A DNA stretch of 64,000 nucleotides from CALBPI01 sp942491885 (GCA_942491885.1 CALOCQ010000002.1:434001-498000), one strand, 5' to 3'; positions 9,486 to 18,341 are shown, counted from the stretch's first letter. The notes: generated by a model not told the origin, from the sequence alone. Numbers and translations: made by a program.

Positions 9486-10391
9486 TTAGGCGGCCTGGGT
9501 CCGGTCACCGACCTGTTCAACGTGCTCAATAATCAACCCGCTGAGATGATCCCAGAAAGCCTCCGGCAGGTCGTGTCCCATGCCCTCGACGATCTCGAGC
9601 CGTGCACCCGGGATCGCATTGGCGGTGTCCGCACCACAGGCGAGGGGCACGAGCGGGTCTTCCCTGCCGTGAATGACCAGCGTCGGCGTGCGCACGTTGC
9701 GCAAGGGCTGAACACGGTTGGGTGATGCGGCAATCGCGAGCATTTGTCGTGCAACGCCACCCCGCGTCATGCCGCGTTCATACATCGACCGGATGCGTTG
9801 CTCGAGATAGTCGAAGTCAATCTCGACGCCCGGGCTGCTGATCAGTCGCCACATTTTCATGCTGTGTTTGACGCGCGCCTCGATGTCATCGGTACGCGGC
9901 CGTGCGATTAATTGGCGCACAATATGCGGCTCCGGTTTCGGTAAACGCGGATTGCCGGTCGTCGACATGATCGAGGTCAGGCTGCGCAGGCGCTGCGGAT
10001 GATGAATCGCAAGCAACTGGGCGATCATGCCGCCCATCGATACGCCGACGACGTGCGCGTTTTCCATACCGAGGCGGGCCATCAGGCCGCTGGCATCGTT
10101 GGCCATGTCCTGCAATTTGTAGGGTGCACGAACGGGCAGGCGCATGCGCATCTTGATCGCCGACCAGACCAGGTTAGGCACACCATGCCCGTCGAAAGTC
10201 TGTGACTTGCCGATGTCGCGGTTATCGAAAATCAGCACGCGATGACCGGTACTCGTGAACTTCTCAACCAGGCCGGGCGCCCACGCGTTCAGCGGCATGC
10301 CCAAACCCTGAATCAACACCAGTGGCGTACCCGCTTCCGGCCCATGCAGTTCGTACGCAAGCCGCACGTCATTGACGATTTTGTCAGGCAC
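9486..10391 (-). CDS. Alpha/beta hydrolase
   Basis: Serine hydrolase of the alpha/beta fold, 301 residues, no signal peptide, so cytosolic. The oxyanion region is LVLIQGLGMPLNAW, the nucleophile elbow is VVGVSMGGMIAQ (Ser near residue 122), the acid lies in IHGREDPLVPL, and the catalytic His is in EGMGHDLPEAFW near the C-terminus. First gene of the minus-strand set with two acyl-CoA dehydrogenases, so it may hydrolyse an ester or thioester feeding that pathway. This link is inferred only from the 1-base spacing to the next gene. Confidence 0.88.
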   Translation of the reverse strand: MPDKIVNDVRLAYELHGPEAGTPLVLIQGLGMPLNAWAPGLVEKFTSTGHRVLIFDNRDIGKSQTFDGHGVPNLVWSAIKMRMRLPVRAPYKLQDMANDASGLMARLGMENAHVVGVSMGGMIAQLLAIHHPQRLRSLTSIMSTTGNPRLPKPEPHIVRQLIARPRTDDIEARVKHSMKMWRLISSPGVEIDFDYLEQRIRSMYERGMTRGGVARQMLAIAASPNRVQPLRNVRTPTLVIHGREDPLVPLACGADTANAIPGARLEIVEGMGHDLPEAFWDHLSGLIIEHVEQVGDRTQAA

Positions 10392-10513
10392 TAAAGGCCT
10401 CCTTCGAATATTTGGTCAAGCGCTCCATCATAGGCAACAAACGCCCTAAAAACCACGCCCTACGCTATTGGTTTCCAATGGCGATGCTACTTTGCATGCG
10501 CTAGTCTTGGTCC

Positions 10514-11377
10514 GTGAGTACCCGTTTTTCAGCGATCCTTTTTTTGGCCCTGGCATGCACGCCGTGTGTCGCGGATGACAGCGGTTATGTTGTGGGGCTT
10601 GGACTCGCCATCGACAACGGTGATGGCTACGGTGCCAGCGCGCTATTCGATTACAGCTTCAACGACCAAGCGTCGGCTTATATATCGGTCGCAACGACCA
10701 GGGCCGACGCGCGGCCAAACGACGTCACCACGCGCGACTGGTCGGTCGGCGGACGCTACAACTTCGGTGTGATCGGTGTCGAGCTATTCGGCGGACAGTC
10801 CGGCGACCCGGATGATTTCGATAGCGACGACCTCTCACTCGGGATTTTTCACCGCGGCGAACACTGGCAGTTCGGTGCGCGCTATCTGCAGCGTGAAATC
10901 GACCTCATATTCCGGCTTGCCCTGCTCCCCGAAGCGCCGCGCGTAGCGGTGCCACTGCGGGCGGATGGTTATCGTATCAACGCACGTTACCGCCACGATA
11001 GCGGCGCCAGCGTCGGTGCCAGTACGCAACGCTTTGACTATGACCGCGACCTGACACCGCTCGGGGGTCGGTTCATCGTACAACGCCTGTCGCCGACGAC
11101 ACTGTCGCTGGCGAGCTCCCTGCTTGACCGCTCGAGCACGCTGGATGTTGAGTTCCCGCTTGAGGGCAGTCGCGCGATCAGCCTGCTGGTCGCGCGTGAC
11201 ACACTTGCCGGTTCCCTCGGCGACGTCGACAGCGTGAGTCTTGGCTATCTGATGCCGGCAGGCCGGCGCGGTGACCTCGACATCAGCCTGGGTTTTAGCA
11301 AAGGCGACGGCGTGTTCGACGATGGCAATACGGCATTTATCAGCGTGCTCTATCTCTACTACGGCGGCTTCGATTAA
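10514..11377 (+). CDS. Putative outer membrane beta-barrel protein, function unknown
   Basis: 287 residues from a GTG start. The N-terminus MSTRFSAILFLALACTPCVA is a Sec signal peptide. The rest is rich in short alternating polar/hydrophobic strands with frequent Tyr, Gly and Asp (for example GYVVGLGLAIDNGDGYGAS, WSVGGRYNFGVIGVELFGG, WQFGARYLQREIDL). This is a beta-barrel look, with perhaps 12-14 strands. It ends LYLYYGGFD and lacks the terminal Phe typical of BamA substrates. I do not recognise a named family. It is convergent with the DUF3106 gene, overlapping it by 4 bp. Confidence 0.7.
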   Translation: MSTRFSAILFLALACTPCVADDSGYVVGLGLAIDNGDGYGASALFDYSFNDQASAYISVATTRADARPNDVTTRDWSVGGRYNFGVIGVELFGGQSGDPDDFDSDDLSLGIFHRGEHWQFGARYLQREIDLIFRLALLPEAPRVAVPLRADGYRINARYRHDSGASVGASTQRFDYDRDLTPLGGRFIVQRLSPTTLSLASSLLDRSSTLDVEFPLEGSRAISLLVARDTLAGSLGDVDSVSLGYLMPAGRRGDLDISLGFSKGDGVFDDGNTAFISVLYLYYGGFD

Positions 11378-11847
11378 TCACGGTTGAGGCGGCGCTGGCG
11401 TGCGCGATCGCGCATCCGGTCCAGTGCTTCGCGCCGCTGGTCCGGCGTGAGTTGGCGAAACCGCTGGCGCAACTCAGCCCGCTTCTCCGGCGACAACGCA
11501 TTCAACCGCCGATAGCGCTGACGCAAGATCTGGCGCTGTGCGGGCGTCAGCTCGCGAAACTGACGTAGCCGGTCGAGCAATTCCGCGCGACGCGCATCTG
11601 ACAGGCCCTGCCAACGCGTGAAACGCTCGCGCATCACCACCCGCTCTGTCTCATCCATCGCCAGCCAGCGGTCCGCACCACGCACGAGCCGCTCGCGTCG
11701 CTCCGCATTGATCGACGTCCAGTCGCCCTCATAGCGCGCCAAAACCTCGCGCTGGTCGGTCGAAAGCTCATCCCAGGACTGCGCCTGCGCGACCACCGAC
11801 AATAGTGCTAACGCGAGCACTGCCAACCCTTTATATATGCTATTCAT
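11374..11847 (-). CDS. DUF3106 domain protein, secreted, Arg/Leu-rich helical
   Basis: 157 residues from the ATG at 11847, chosen because it starts a signal peptide (MNSIYKGLAVLALALLSVVAQAQ); the longer frame to 11886 adds an unlikely Arg-rich extension. The mature part is built of repeated helical units around L(S/T)PxxRxxLRxRxRxL (ELTPAQRQILRQRYRRL, ALSPEKRAELRQRFRQL, QLTPDQRREALDRMRDR), the DUF3106 signature. Its function is unknown. It is the last gene of the ECF sigma cluster, overlapping the preceding small gene by 8 bp. The order sigma factor, small membrane anti-sigma-like gene, DUF3106 gene is seen repeatedly in proteobacteria. Confidence 0.85.
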   Translation of the reverse strand: MNSIYKGLAVLALALLSVVAQAQSWDELSTDQREVLARYEGDWTSINAERRERLVRGADRWLAMDETERVVMRERFTRWQGLSDARRAELLDRLRQFRELTPAQRQILRQRYRRLNALSPEKRAELRQRFRQLTPDQRREALDRMRDRARQRRLNRD

Positions 11848-12109
11848 CGTCGTCACCCTGCGGCGCCTCGGCAGCCAATGTGTCATTCACGTCAGTCTCC
11901 CCTTGCGCTGCGCCGTCCAGTTGCAAATCCGTTTCCATGGCGAGTGGATCCAGCCACTCGCCGTCTTCCTCGACCATTTCGCCGAGGTAGTCAAAAAAAT
12001 CAAATGCGTCCGTCGATGTTTCGGTGTCGTCCGCCACAGCCGGCGCGTGGGCCATCAACAACAGGCATAAGCCGATGGCGAATTCAGCCCGCATCGAGTA
12101 TCGCTTCAT
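11840..12109 (-). CDS. Small acidic secreted protein of the sigma-factor cluster
   Basis: 89 residues if started at the ATG at 12109 (MKRYSMRAEF...); an ATG at 12094 is an alternative. The N-terminus is a signal peptide ending near AHAPAVADD. The mature part of about 60 residues is strongly acidic (DAFDFFDYLGEMVEEDGEWLD, then a Gln/Gly/Asp tail ending GDDDE). It overlaps the anti-sigma-like gene upstream and the DUF3106 gene downstream, so it is translated as part of that operon. I know no family for it. The opposite charge of the Arg-rich DUF3106 protein suggests a partner, which is inference. Confidence 0.6.
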   Translation of the reverse strand: MKRYSMRAEFAIGLCLLLMAHAPAVADDTETSTDAFDFFDYLGEMVEEDGEWLDPLAMETDLQLDGAAQGETDVNDTLAAEAPQGDDDE

Positions 12110-12449
12110 CAAGCCACGCCAGCATTTCGAGTTCCTCGAGCAACTCCAGCTCCGCAGCCGCCGCCATTTCGGCGTCATCGAGTAGCGGCAACGTGTTCTC
12201 GGGCGCGCGATTCAGCGCCACAACCAGCACTGCGCATGCCGCGGCAGTCGCGCCAATCGGCGCGAGCGAAACACCCCATCCGCGCTTGCGTGTTTTTCGC
12301 TCTGCGACAAACACCGCTTCCTGTCGCGCAGCACGCAGTCGCGCCGCAATATCGGCGGGCACACTATCGTCGAGTTTCGCGGCAACAGACGCGGCCAGCG
12401 CTTTTGTCTCGGCATCGCTCATCGCGTCGTGTTTATCATCCGTGCTCAT
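12084..12449 (-). CDS. Single-pass membrane anti-sigma-like protein (DUF3619-like)
   Basis: 121 residues. A cytosolic N-terminal part (about residues 1-75, with DDSVPADIAARLRAARQEAV) is followed by one membrane helix (GATAAACAVLVVALN, about 80-98) and a short acidic, Leu/Glu-rich periplasmic tail (AAAAELELLEELEMLAWLDE). This matches the DUF3619 type of small protein that follows ECF sigma genes, and the topology of a membrane-tethered anti-sigma factor. It overlaps the sigma gene stop by 4 bp. That it restrains the sigma factor is inferred from context and topology, not from a recognised zinc anti-sigma motif, which is absent. Confidence 0.65.
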   Translation of the reverse strand: MSTDDKHDAMSDAETKALAASVAAKLDDSVPADIAARLRAARQEAVFVAERKTRKRGWGVSLAPIGATAAACAVLVVALNRAPENTLPLLDDAEMAAAAELELLEELEMLAWLDEAILDAG

Positions 12450-12994
12450 GGCCAGTGATCTCCAAGTACATCGCGCAGCTTGTGTACGGCACGCGAATAA
12501 TGTGTCTTGACGCTGCCTTCGCTGCAGTCCATCGCGGTCGCCGTCTCGGCAACGCTCAGGCCTTCCCAGCTGCGTAGCAGAAACGCCTGGCGCTGGCGCA
12601 GCGGCAGTGTCACGAGCGCCCGCTCAACCTCGGCGGTCGCGCCGTCCAGCGCGCTGCGTGCCTCGGGTTGCGTTACCTCGGGCGACGGATGCAGCTGACC
12701 AATATCGAGTGCGTCATCATCGTCACCGCGAAACGCGGAAAACAATGAGAAGACGCGATTATGAGATGCGCGACGTCGATAGCAGTCACGTATCCGGTTC
12801 TGCAGGATCCGGAAGAAAAGCGGCGGCCATTCCGTGGCCGGCCGCTTTGCATATTTGCGAGCGAGTATCAGCATGCTGTCCTGCACGATATCCATCGCAT
12901 CCTCCGGGTTACTGACTGCGAGCTGCGCCATACGAAATGCCTTTTTCTCGACATCCATCAGGAACTGATTCATCTGTGCCGCAATGGCGCTCAT
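12446..12994 (-). CDS. ECF-type RNA polymerase sigma factor
   Basis: 182 residues. The sigma-2 region runs from NPEDAMDIVQDSMLILARKY to PPLFFRILQNRIRDCYRRR. A short acidic linker (RGDDDDALDIGQ) joins it to sigma-4, with LPLRQRQAFLLRSWEGLSV and the helix-turn-helix CSEGSVKTHYSRAVHKLR. No sigma-3 domain is present, as expected for the ECF group. It heads the minus-strand operon with the anti-sigma-like, acidic and DUF3106 genes. A lipoprotein gene lies only 14 bp upstream on the same strand, so read-through from it is possible. Confidence 0.92.
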   Translation of the reverse strand: MSAIAAQMNQFLMDVEKKAFRMAQLAVSNPEDAMDIVQDSMLILARKYAKRPATEWPPLFFRILQNRIRDCYRRRASHNRVFSLFSAFRGDDDDALDIGQLHPSPEVTQPEARSALDGATAEVERALVTLPLRQRQAFLLRSWEGLSVAETATAMDCSEGSVKTHYSRAVHKLRDVLGDHWP

Positions 12995-13008
12995 AGTCGT
13001 GCCGCAAG

Positions 13009-14889
13009 TTACTGTGCATCTTCCGGCATCCGGAACACGAAGCTCGCGCGTACGGTCACCAGGGCATCGGTGTCACCAGTATAGCCGACACGCGCGTGGA
13101 TTCGCTGTAACGCATTGCCCGATTCGAGCTCGACGTTGAGTGCCTCCACGAGGTCCGCGAATTGCCGGTAGACCGTGACAACACCACTGCCGCGCACCGA
13201 CACCGCGTAGGTGCCACGCCCGCCGGGCGTTGCATTCAACGTCAGCATGTCGAGCGGGTTGGTGAACTGGCGCGGCACACCGCGCACTCTCAGGAACTCG
13301 CGTGAGTCGGTGATATCGACATTGATCTCACTCGCACTCGTCGAGATGAACGGCGTCGCTGATGGCGCATCAATGGGCCACAGCACCGTCAACTCACCGG
13401 CGCGGCGTGCAAAATCGATGTCGATGACAGTGCGTGCAGTAAAGTCCGCGGGTGCTGCACCGAATGGGGCGACCAGGCCGCGCACGCGGATCAGGTCATC
13501 TTCGGTGATGCCATTGAGCGACAACGTGCCGGTGTCGATTTCGTAGAAATCCGGATCCGCATCGAAGCTGCCATCGACGCCGGTGCCGGCAAAATCATAG
13601 ATTGCCGGGCGGCGACCGTTGTACAGAAACAATTCGGCCGCCAGCGGTTGCACCTGTGCGACGCCAGCCGTGAACTGGCTGTAGCGCATGACAATGCGAT
13701 CGGCGGACGCGTCAATGGTCTGATCGTTGGCAAGTTCGCCAAAGGCGATGATGCGCTGGCCAACCGAGATACTTTGTGTGCTCAGATCGGCGTTATCGAC
13801 ACCCGGCGCACTGACCGTCGTGCCGTCACCCAGCAGCACGGTGAAGTCGCCGGCGAAGCGCACGCGACCGTCGCCGAACTCAATCTGAGCGCCGCTGACA
13901 GTCAATGAATCTGCATCGCGTGCCGTGACGACACCCTTGACGACATCCTGGTTTGCCCACGGCACACTGCTGCCCGCGATCACGATATCAGCGGTCATGC
14001 TGCGTCGCGAGATCGATCCGTTAGCGACCACCGGCGTATTCTCATCCAGCATCGCCATAGCGGCGAGGCCATCGTTGCCGGTGTATCCCTGGCCATCGAT
14101 TTCGTACTGCGTATCAGCGCTGACATTCAACGTGAATTCGCCGAAGTCACCGGTGCGGCGGAAGAACGGGCGAACCTTGAGCGCGACCGTCATGGCCGCC
14201 TCGTCGACGCTCTCGATAACGCCGCGCACGCGATGCTCGCGATCTTCTTCGAGCTCTGCGGTTGCCAGCAACAACGGCGACACCGTCACGACCGGCGGCA
14301 TGACCGTGTCATCAATGGTGTTCGATGCGTCGAGGTCAAAGTCCAGGCTGAACGCGGCCGGAATGCCGCGCGCGACACGAATGACATCGCTGTTGGTCAG
14401 TTGCAGACGCATCTCGTACTCGCCCAGCGGCGCACCTGCCTCGTCAATCAGCTCGGCCTCGGCGACATTGCCGGCCTCATCCTGAACGATGACCTGCGCG
14501 TCGGTGAAGTCCAGACGAATGCTGGCGGCGACATAGTTACCCGCGGGCACCGTGGCGATACTCAGCAGCTCGGTGACCTCGGTCAGTTCGGTGAAATCGA
14601 CGCGTGTCGTTAGTGGAATCGTCTCGACCGTGGTGCCATTGGCGCGTTCCAGTCTTAGCGACAATACGTCGACGGTATAGGCCGCGAAGTCGCCTTCCGC
14701 GTCGGTCAGTCCGATGTAGACCACGCCTTCATCGTTGTTGGCGGTGGGCTCATCGACGACGGTGCCGGCGCCGGAACCACCGCAGGCCGACAGCATGACG
14801 ATGCTCGCGATTATAGTGAGATAGATCAGGGTATCGGTGATGCGGCCAGCAAGCTTGTTGCCGATCCGCGCTGTTTTTTGGGTATTCAT
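13009..14889 (-). CDS. Large lipoprotein with DUF4382-type and DUF5666-type domains
   Basis: 626 residues. A long N-terminal leader ends in a lipobox (IVMLSACGG), giving a lipid-anchored envelope protein. After a short linker, VYIGLTDAEGDFAAYTVDVLSLRLER is the DUF4382 signature (a beta-sandwich recording a 'SLTDAPGD' motif). Two or three later segments, VRGVIESVDEAAMTVAL, VKGVVTARDADSLTVSG and VRGLVAPFGA, look like DUF5666 repeats. The mature protein is acidic and beta-rich with no catalytic signature. It lies directly upstream of the ECF sigma gene (14 bp), so the two may be expressed together. Confidence 0.8.
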   Translation of the reverse strand: MNTQKTARIGNKLAGRITDTLIYLTIIASIVMLSACGGSGAGTVVDEPTANNDEGVVYIGLTDAEGDFAAYTVDVLSLRLERANGTTVETIPLTTRVDFTELTEVTELLSIATVPAGNYVAASIRLDFTDAQVIVQDEAGNVAEAELIDEAGAPLGEYEMRLQLTNSDVIRVARGIPAAFSLDFDLDASNTIDDTVMPPVVTVSPLLLATAELEEDREHRVRGVIESVDEAAMTVALKVRPFFRRTGDFGEFTLNVSADTQYEIDGQGYTGNDGLAAMAMLDENTPVVANGSISRRSMTADIVIAGSSVPWANQDVVKGVVTARDADSLTVSGAQIEFGDGRVRFAGDFTVLLGDGTTVSAPGVDNADLSTQSISVGQRIIAFGELANDQTIDASADRIVMRYSQFTAGVAQVQPLAAELFLYNGRRPAIYDFAGTGVDGSFDADPDFYEIDTGTLSLNGITEDDLIRVRGLVAPFGAAPADFTARTVIDIDFARRAGELTVLWPIDAPSATPFISTSASEINVDITDSREFLRVRGVPRQFTNPLDMLTLNATPGGRGTYAVSVRGSGVVTVYRQFADLVEALNVELESGNALQRIHARVGYTGDTDALVTVRASFVFRMPEDAQ

Positions 14890-14993
14890 GTCCGGTCCTC
14901 CCGAGACGTTAATGGGCTTACGTTCACTACAACGCAGCCACGCCGGATCGGTTGACAGGTGATGTCAGAATTTCTTCACGCTAGAATTGGATT

Positions 14994-15266
14994 ATGTCGG
15001 ATCGCAACAAAACAGGACCACTGGACGAGGCCGCGGTATCGCGCGTCATCGAGATGGCGTGGGAGGACCGCACGCCGTTCGAGGCGATCGAGCGCAGCTA
15101 CGGGCTGGACGAGGCCGGCGTGATCCGCTTGATGCGGCGCGAACTGAAGTCCGGTAGCTTCCGGCTGTGGCGCCAGCGGGTCACAAGCCGCAAAACCAAA
15201 CACAGTGCGCTACGCAGCAAGGCCGTGACGCGCGGCTATTGCCCGACGCAGTACAAGCAACGCTAG
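14994..15266 (+). CDS. TIGR03643 family protein (DUF2805)
   Basis: 90-residue cytosolic protein with the family core: VIEMAWEDRTPFEAI, YGLDEAGVIRLMRRELK, SFRLWRQRVTSRKTKH. The predicted helical, basic segment resembles a helix-turn-helix, but no role is established for the family. It starts a plus-strand run with the old yellow enzyme (14 bp on), the HAD phosphatase and the SMP-30-like gene. Confidence 0.85.
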   Translation: MSDRNKTGPLDEAAVSRVIEMAWEDRTPFEAIERSYGLDEAGVIRLMRRELKSGSFRLWRQRVTSRKTKHSALRSKAVTRGYCPTQYKQR

Positions 15267-15279
15267 CGAGGACACCGCT

Positions 15280-16374
15280 ATCAGCAACACCGATCTTTTC
15301 AGCCCGCTTTCGCTGGATGGCCTCGAGCTAACCAACCGCGTATTGATGGCGCCACTAACGCGCAATCGCGCGATGGGAGACGGCAGGCCCAATGCAACGG
15401 CGCAGACCTACTACCGGCAGCGCGCCTCGGCGGGTCTGATCATCAGCGAGGCCGCGCAGATCTCACCTGTGGCCAAGGGCTATCTGGACACGCCGGGTAT
15501 CTACAACGACGCGCAAGTCGGGGCGTGGAAGAACATCACCGCTGCGGTGCATGCCGCGGGCGGGCGTATTTTCTGTCAGCTGTGGCACGTCGGTCGCATC
15601 AGTCACCTGTCACTGCTGCCCGATGGCGCGTCGCCGGTGTCATCAACCAGCCGCGGCGCGAAGGCCAAGACATTCACGAAAAAAGGCTTTGAGCCGGCGT
15701 CAACGCCGGTGGCGCTGGATGCGAATGGCATCGCGCAAACCGCAGCGGACTATGCGCACGCGGCGCAATGCGCCAAAGACGCCGGTTTCGACGGGATTGA
15801 GATACATGCCGCAAACGGTTATCTGATCGATCAGTTCCTGCAGGACAGCGTCAATGACCGTGATGACGAATATGGCGGCAGTATCGCTAACCGCATGCGT
15901 TTTCTTCAACAAGTCCTCGACGCGGTGAGCGGCGTCTGGCCGACGGGACGCGTTGGCGTACGCCTCGCACCACTCGGCCATTTCAATGATGTCGGCGACA
16001 GTGACCGCGAGGCGCTGTTCGGCGCCGTCTATGAAATGCTGGGCGCACGGCATCTCGCCTATCTGCATGTGGTCGAGCGCTTTCCCGGCGCAACACCCGA
16101 CAACAGGGAAGAGGCGCTGATCAAGCGCTTGCGCAAGCGCTATGCCGGCATCTACATCGCCAACGGCGACTACGACAAGCAGGCCGGCGAAAACGCACTC
16201 GCGACGGGCCACGCGGACGCCATTGCCTACGGTCGCCCGTTCATCGCCAACCCCGACCTGCCCGAGCGTTTCCGTCGCGACGCGGCGCTTAACACGCCGG
16301 ACCAGGCGACCTTTTACGGCGGCAATGAGACCGGTTACACCGATTACCCGTCGCTTGATAGCGCCAACGCGTAG
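15280..16374 (+). CDS. Old yellow enzyme family alkene reductase, apparent ATC start
   Basis: FMN-dependent, NAD(P)H-using reductase of activated C=C bonds (N-ethylmaleimide reductase/XenA-like). Motifs are MAPLTRNRA, QLWHVGRISH, the substrate-binding pair in IEIHAANGYL, and NDRDDEYGGS. The first ATG/GTG/TTG is a TTG at 15343, but homologous sequence (SNTDLFSPLSLDGLELTNRV) extends upstream to an ATC at 15280, exactly where family members start with Met. A GCGAGGA ribosome binding site ends 7 bases before it, and an in-frame TGA at 15226 excludes a longer start. From 15280 the protein has 364 residues, normal for the family. Either ATC is used as a rare start or the ATG has been lost or miscalled. 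Confidence 0.9.
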   Translation: MSNTDLFSPLSLDGLELTNRVLMAPLTRNRAMGDGRPNATAQTYYRQRASAGLIISEAAQISPVAKGYLDTPGIYNDAQVGAWKNITAAVHAAGGRIFCQLWHVGRISHLSLLPDGASPVSSTSRGAKAKTFTKKGFEPASTPVALDANGIAQTAADYAHAAQCAKDAGFDGIEIHAANGYLIDQFLQDSVNDRDDEYGGSIANRMRFLQQVLDAVSGVWPTGRVGVRLAPLGHFNDVGDSDREALFGAVYEMLGARHLAYLHVVERFPGATPDNREEALIKRLRKRYAGIYIANGDYDKQAGENALATGHADAIAYGRPFIANPDLPERFRRDAALNTPDQATFYGGNETGYTDYPSLDSANA

Positions 16375-16383
16375 ACTTGCCGC

Positions 16384-17211
16384 ATGGAACTTGTCGTATT
16401 CGATCTTGATGGCACGCTGCTGAACCGCGAATCCGCGATCAGCGACTACACCCGCGATACGTTGCAGCTACTGGCTGCGCGCGGCATTGCCTACACTGTA
16501 GCCACCGGGCGCACGCTGCACGCGTCGCGCGGCATTCTCGACGGACATGGTTTTTCTCTGCCGCATGTCTACAAGAACGGCGTCGTGATCTGGCACCCGG
16601 AGCGCAATGCGTTTACCCATCGCAACGTTCTTACCAACGACGAACTCGCGCATGTCGTCGCCGCCTGCCTGCAAAGTGACCTGTCGCCGTTCGTGTTCAC
16701 AATCGAGGGCGACAACGATCACGCGGTCTATCATCCGCCGCTTAAAACCGCCGCCGAGAAGCACGTTGTCAACGAATACAGCATCGCGCGCGGCTTACGC
16801 GCATCGCCTCTGGAGATGCTGCCCGACAACGCACAAATCAGTAACATCAGTGCGATCGGGCCGGCATCAAAAATTTCCGGCGTGACCCGTTTCGTTGCCG
16901 ACGAACCGCACCTGGTGGCCTATTCCGGTGTTGCCATCGAAGCTAAAGATCTGTGCTGGCTCGACGTACACCACAGCGACGCAAGCAAGGGCGCGGCTCT
17001 GTCGACGGTGAAAGAGATGCTCGGTATCGAGCGCATTGTCTGTTTCGGCGACAGCGATAACGACATCAGTATGTTCGAGCTGGCCGACGAGAGCTATGCG
17101 CCGGTAAATGCGAAAGACCACGTCAAGGCGCGCGCGAGTCAGATCATCGGCCATCACGACGAGGATGGCATCGCGCGGTTCCTGCGCGAACGTTTCGACC
17201 TGACGGACTAG
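16384..17211 (+). CDS. HAD-IIB (Cof-type) phosphatase
   Basis: 275-residue cytosolic HAD hydrolase. Motif I is VVFDLDGTLL at the N-terminus (nucleophile Asp and acid Asp), motif II is TVATGR, motif III is the Lys in SDASKGAALS, and motif IV is CFGDSDNDISMF, followed by GYAPVNAKD-like wording (SYAPVNAKDHVK). The large C2 cap between motifs II and III marks the Cof subfamily, whose members dephosphorylate sugar phosphates, FMN or pyridoxal phosphate. The substrate is not readable. It starts 9 bp after the old yellow enzyme stop; a link to flavin metabolism is only suggestive. Confidence 0.9.
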   Translation: MELVVFDLDGTLLNRESAISDYTRDTLQLLAARGIAYTVATGRTLHASRGILDGHGFSLPHVYKNGVVIWHPERNAFTHRNVLTNDELAHVVAACLQSDLSPFVFTIEGDNDHAVYHPPLKTAAEKHVVNEYSIARGLRASPLEMLPDNAQISNISAIGPASKISGVTRFVADEPHLVAYSGVAIEAKDLCWLDVHHSDASKGAALSTVKEMLGIERIVCFGDSDNDISMFELADESYAPVNAKDHVKARASQIIGHHDEDGIARFLRERFDLTD

Positions 17212-17228
17212 CGCGCGGAGCCGGTCGT

Positions 17229-18299
17229 ATGAAGTTAATTGCGAAGAGTCTTGTTCTTGTCATTGGTCTGGTCATCGTTTTGGTGATCGCCGGCCTGCTG
17301 ACCTCCCCGATCAAACCTGTCGGCTACACGCCGGACCCGGTAGCACCCCTGGCCGATGCGTACGCACCCAACACACTGTTATCGAACGCTGAGCAGGTCG
17401 TTCTTGGACCCGGGCCGGAAGACGTTGTCGCCGGCCCCGACGGGCGTCTCTATGCCGGGCTGATCGACGGGCGTATCGTCTCGTTCACGAATCCGAATGA
17501 TGCGCGTCTGTTCGCGGATACAGGCGGGCGCCCGCTCGGCCTCGCGTTCGCGGCGAACGGCACGCTGCTGGTCGCCGATGCCGGGCGGGGTTTGATTGCC
17601 GTCGAGCCTGACGGCAGCATCGAAATTCTCGTCGACAGCTTCGACGATGAACGCATGTTGTTTGTTGACGATCTCGATGTCGATGCGAACGGCGTGGTCT
17701 GGTTCAGCGATGCGTCGCGACGCTTCGGCGTGCATGACTACATGTATGACTTCATGGAGGCGAGCAGCACCGGGCGCCTGTTTCGCTATGACCCGAAGAC
17801 TCGCGAAACCACATTGGCCATGGACAATCTGTTTTTCGCCAATGGTGTCGCACTCGGACCGGACGATCGTTTTGTACTGGTCAACGAAACCGGCAGCGGG
17901 CGAATTCACCGGCTCTGGCTCAAAGGCGACAAGAAAGGCGAGCGCGATCTGTTCGCACAAGGCCTGCCGGGCAATCCGGACAACCTCTCCTTCAATGGTA
18001 GCGACACCTTCTGGGTCGCAATGCCGGCGGTGCGCGGCAGTGCCGTCGAGGCGCTTGCCAACAAACCGTTGCTACGCAAACTACTCGCTGCGCTGCCCTC
18101 CGCATGGCTGGTCCCGCCCGAGCGGCGCGCGTTCGTGATCGGGTTATCGCTGGACGGCGAGCCGATCGCGAATCTGCAATGGCCGGATGGCGAGCTGCAT
18201 ACGATCACCAGTGTGAATCAGTTCGGCAACCGGTTGTATCTCGGCAGTATCGAGACCGACCGGATCGGCATCTACGAACTCGACATCGCCACACCCTGA
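17229..18299 (+). CDS. SMP-30/strictosidine synthase-like beta-propeller protein
   Basis: 356 residues. One N-terminal membrane helix (about residues 5-27) anchors a periplasmic six-bladed propeller. Family wording includes PEDVVAGPDGRLYAGLIDGRI, LLVADAGRGL, FVDDLDVDANGVVWFSDAS, FFANGVALGPDDRFVLVNET and GNPDNLS. These match the strictosidine synthase-like/APMAP group, which includes lactonases and arylesterases using a calcium at the propeller axis. The exact reaction is unknown. It is 17 bp downstream of the HAD gene and ends the plus-strand run. Confidence 0.85.
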   Translation: MKLIAKSLVLVIGLVIVLVIAGLLTSPIKPVGYTPDPVAPLADAYAPNTLLSNAEQVVLGPGPEDVVAGPDGRLYAGLIDGRIVSFTNPNDARLFADTGGRPLGLAFAANGTLLVADAGRGLIAVEPDGSIEILVDSFDDERMLFVDDLDVDANGVVWFSDASRRFGVHDYMYDFMEASSTGRLFRYDPKTRETTLAMDNLFFANGVALGPDDRFVLVNETGSGRIHRLWLKGDKKGERDLFAQGLPGNPDNLSFNGSDTFWVAMPAVRGSAVEALANKPLLRKLLAALPSAWLVPPERRAFVIGLSLDGEPIANLQWPDGELHTITSVNQFGNRLYLGSIETDRIGIYELDIATP

Positions 18300-18341
18300 C
18301 CGGCGCCGATAACCCTGTGCGACTGTCTGCATGGGCCGCGT

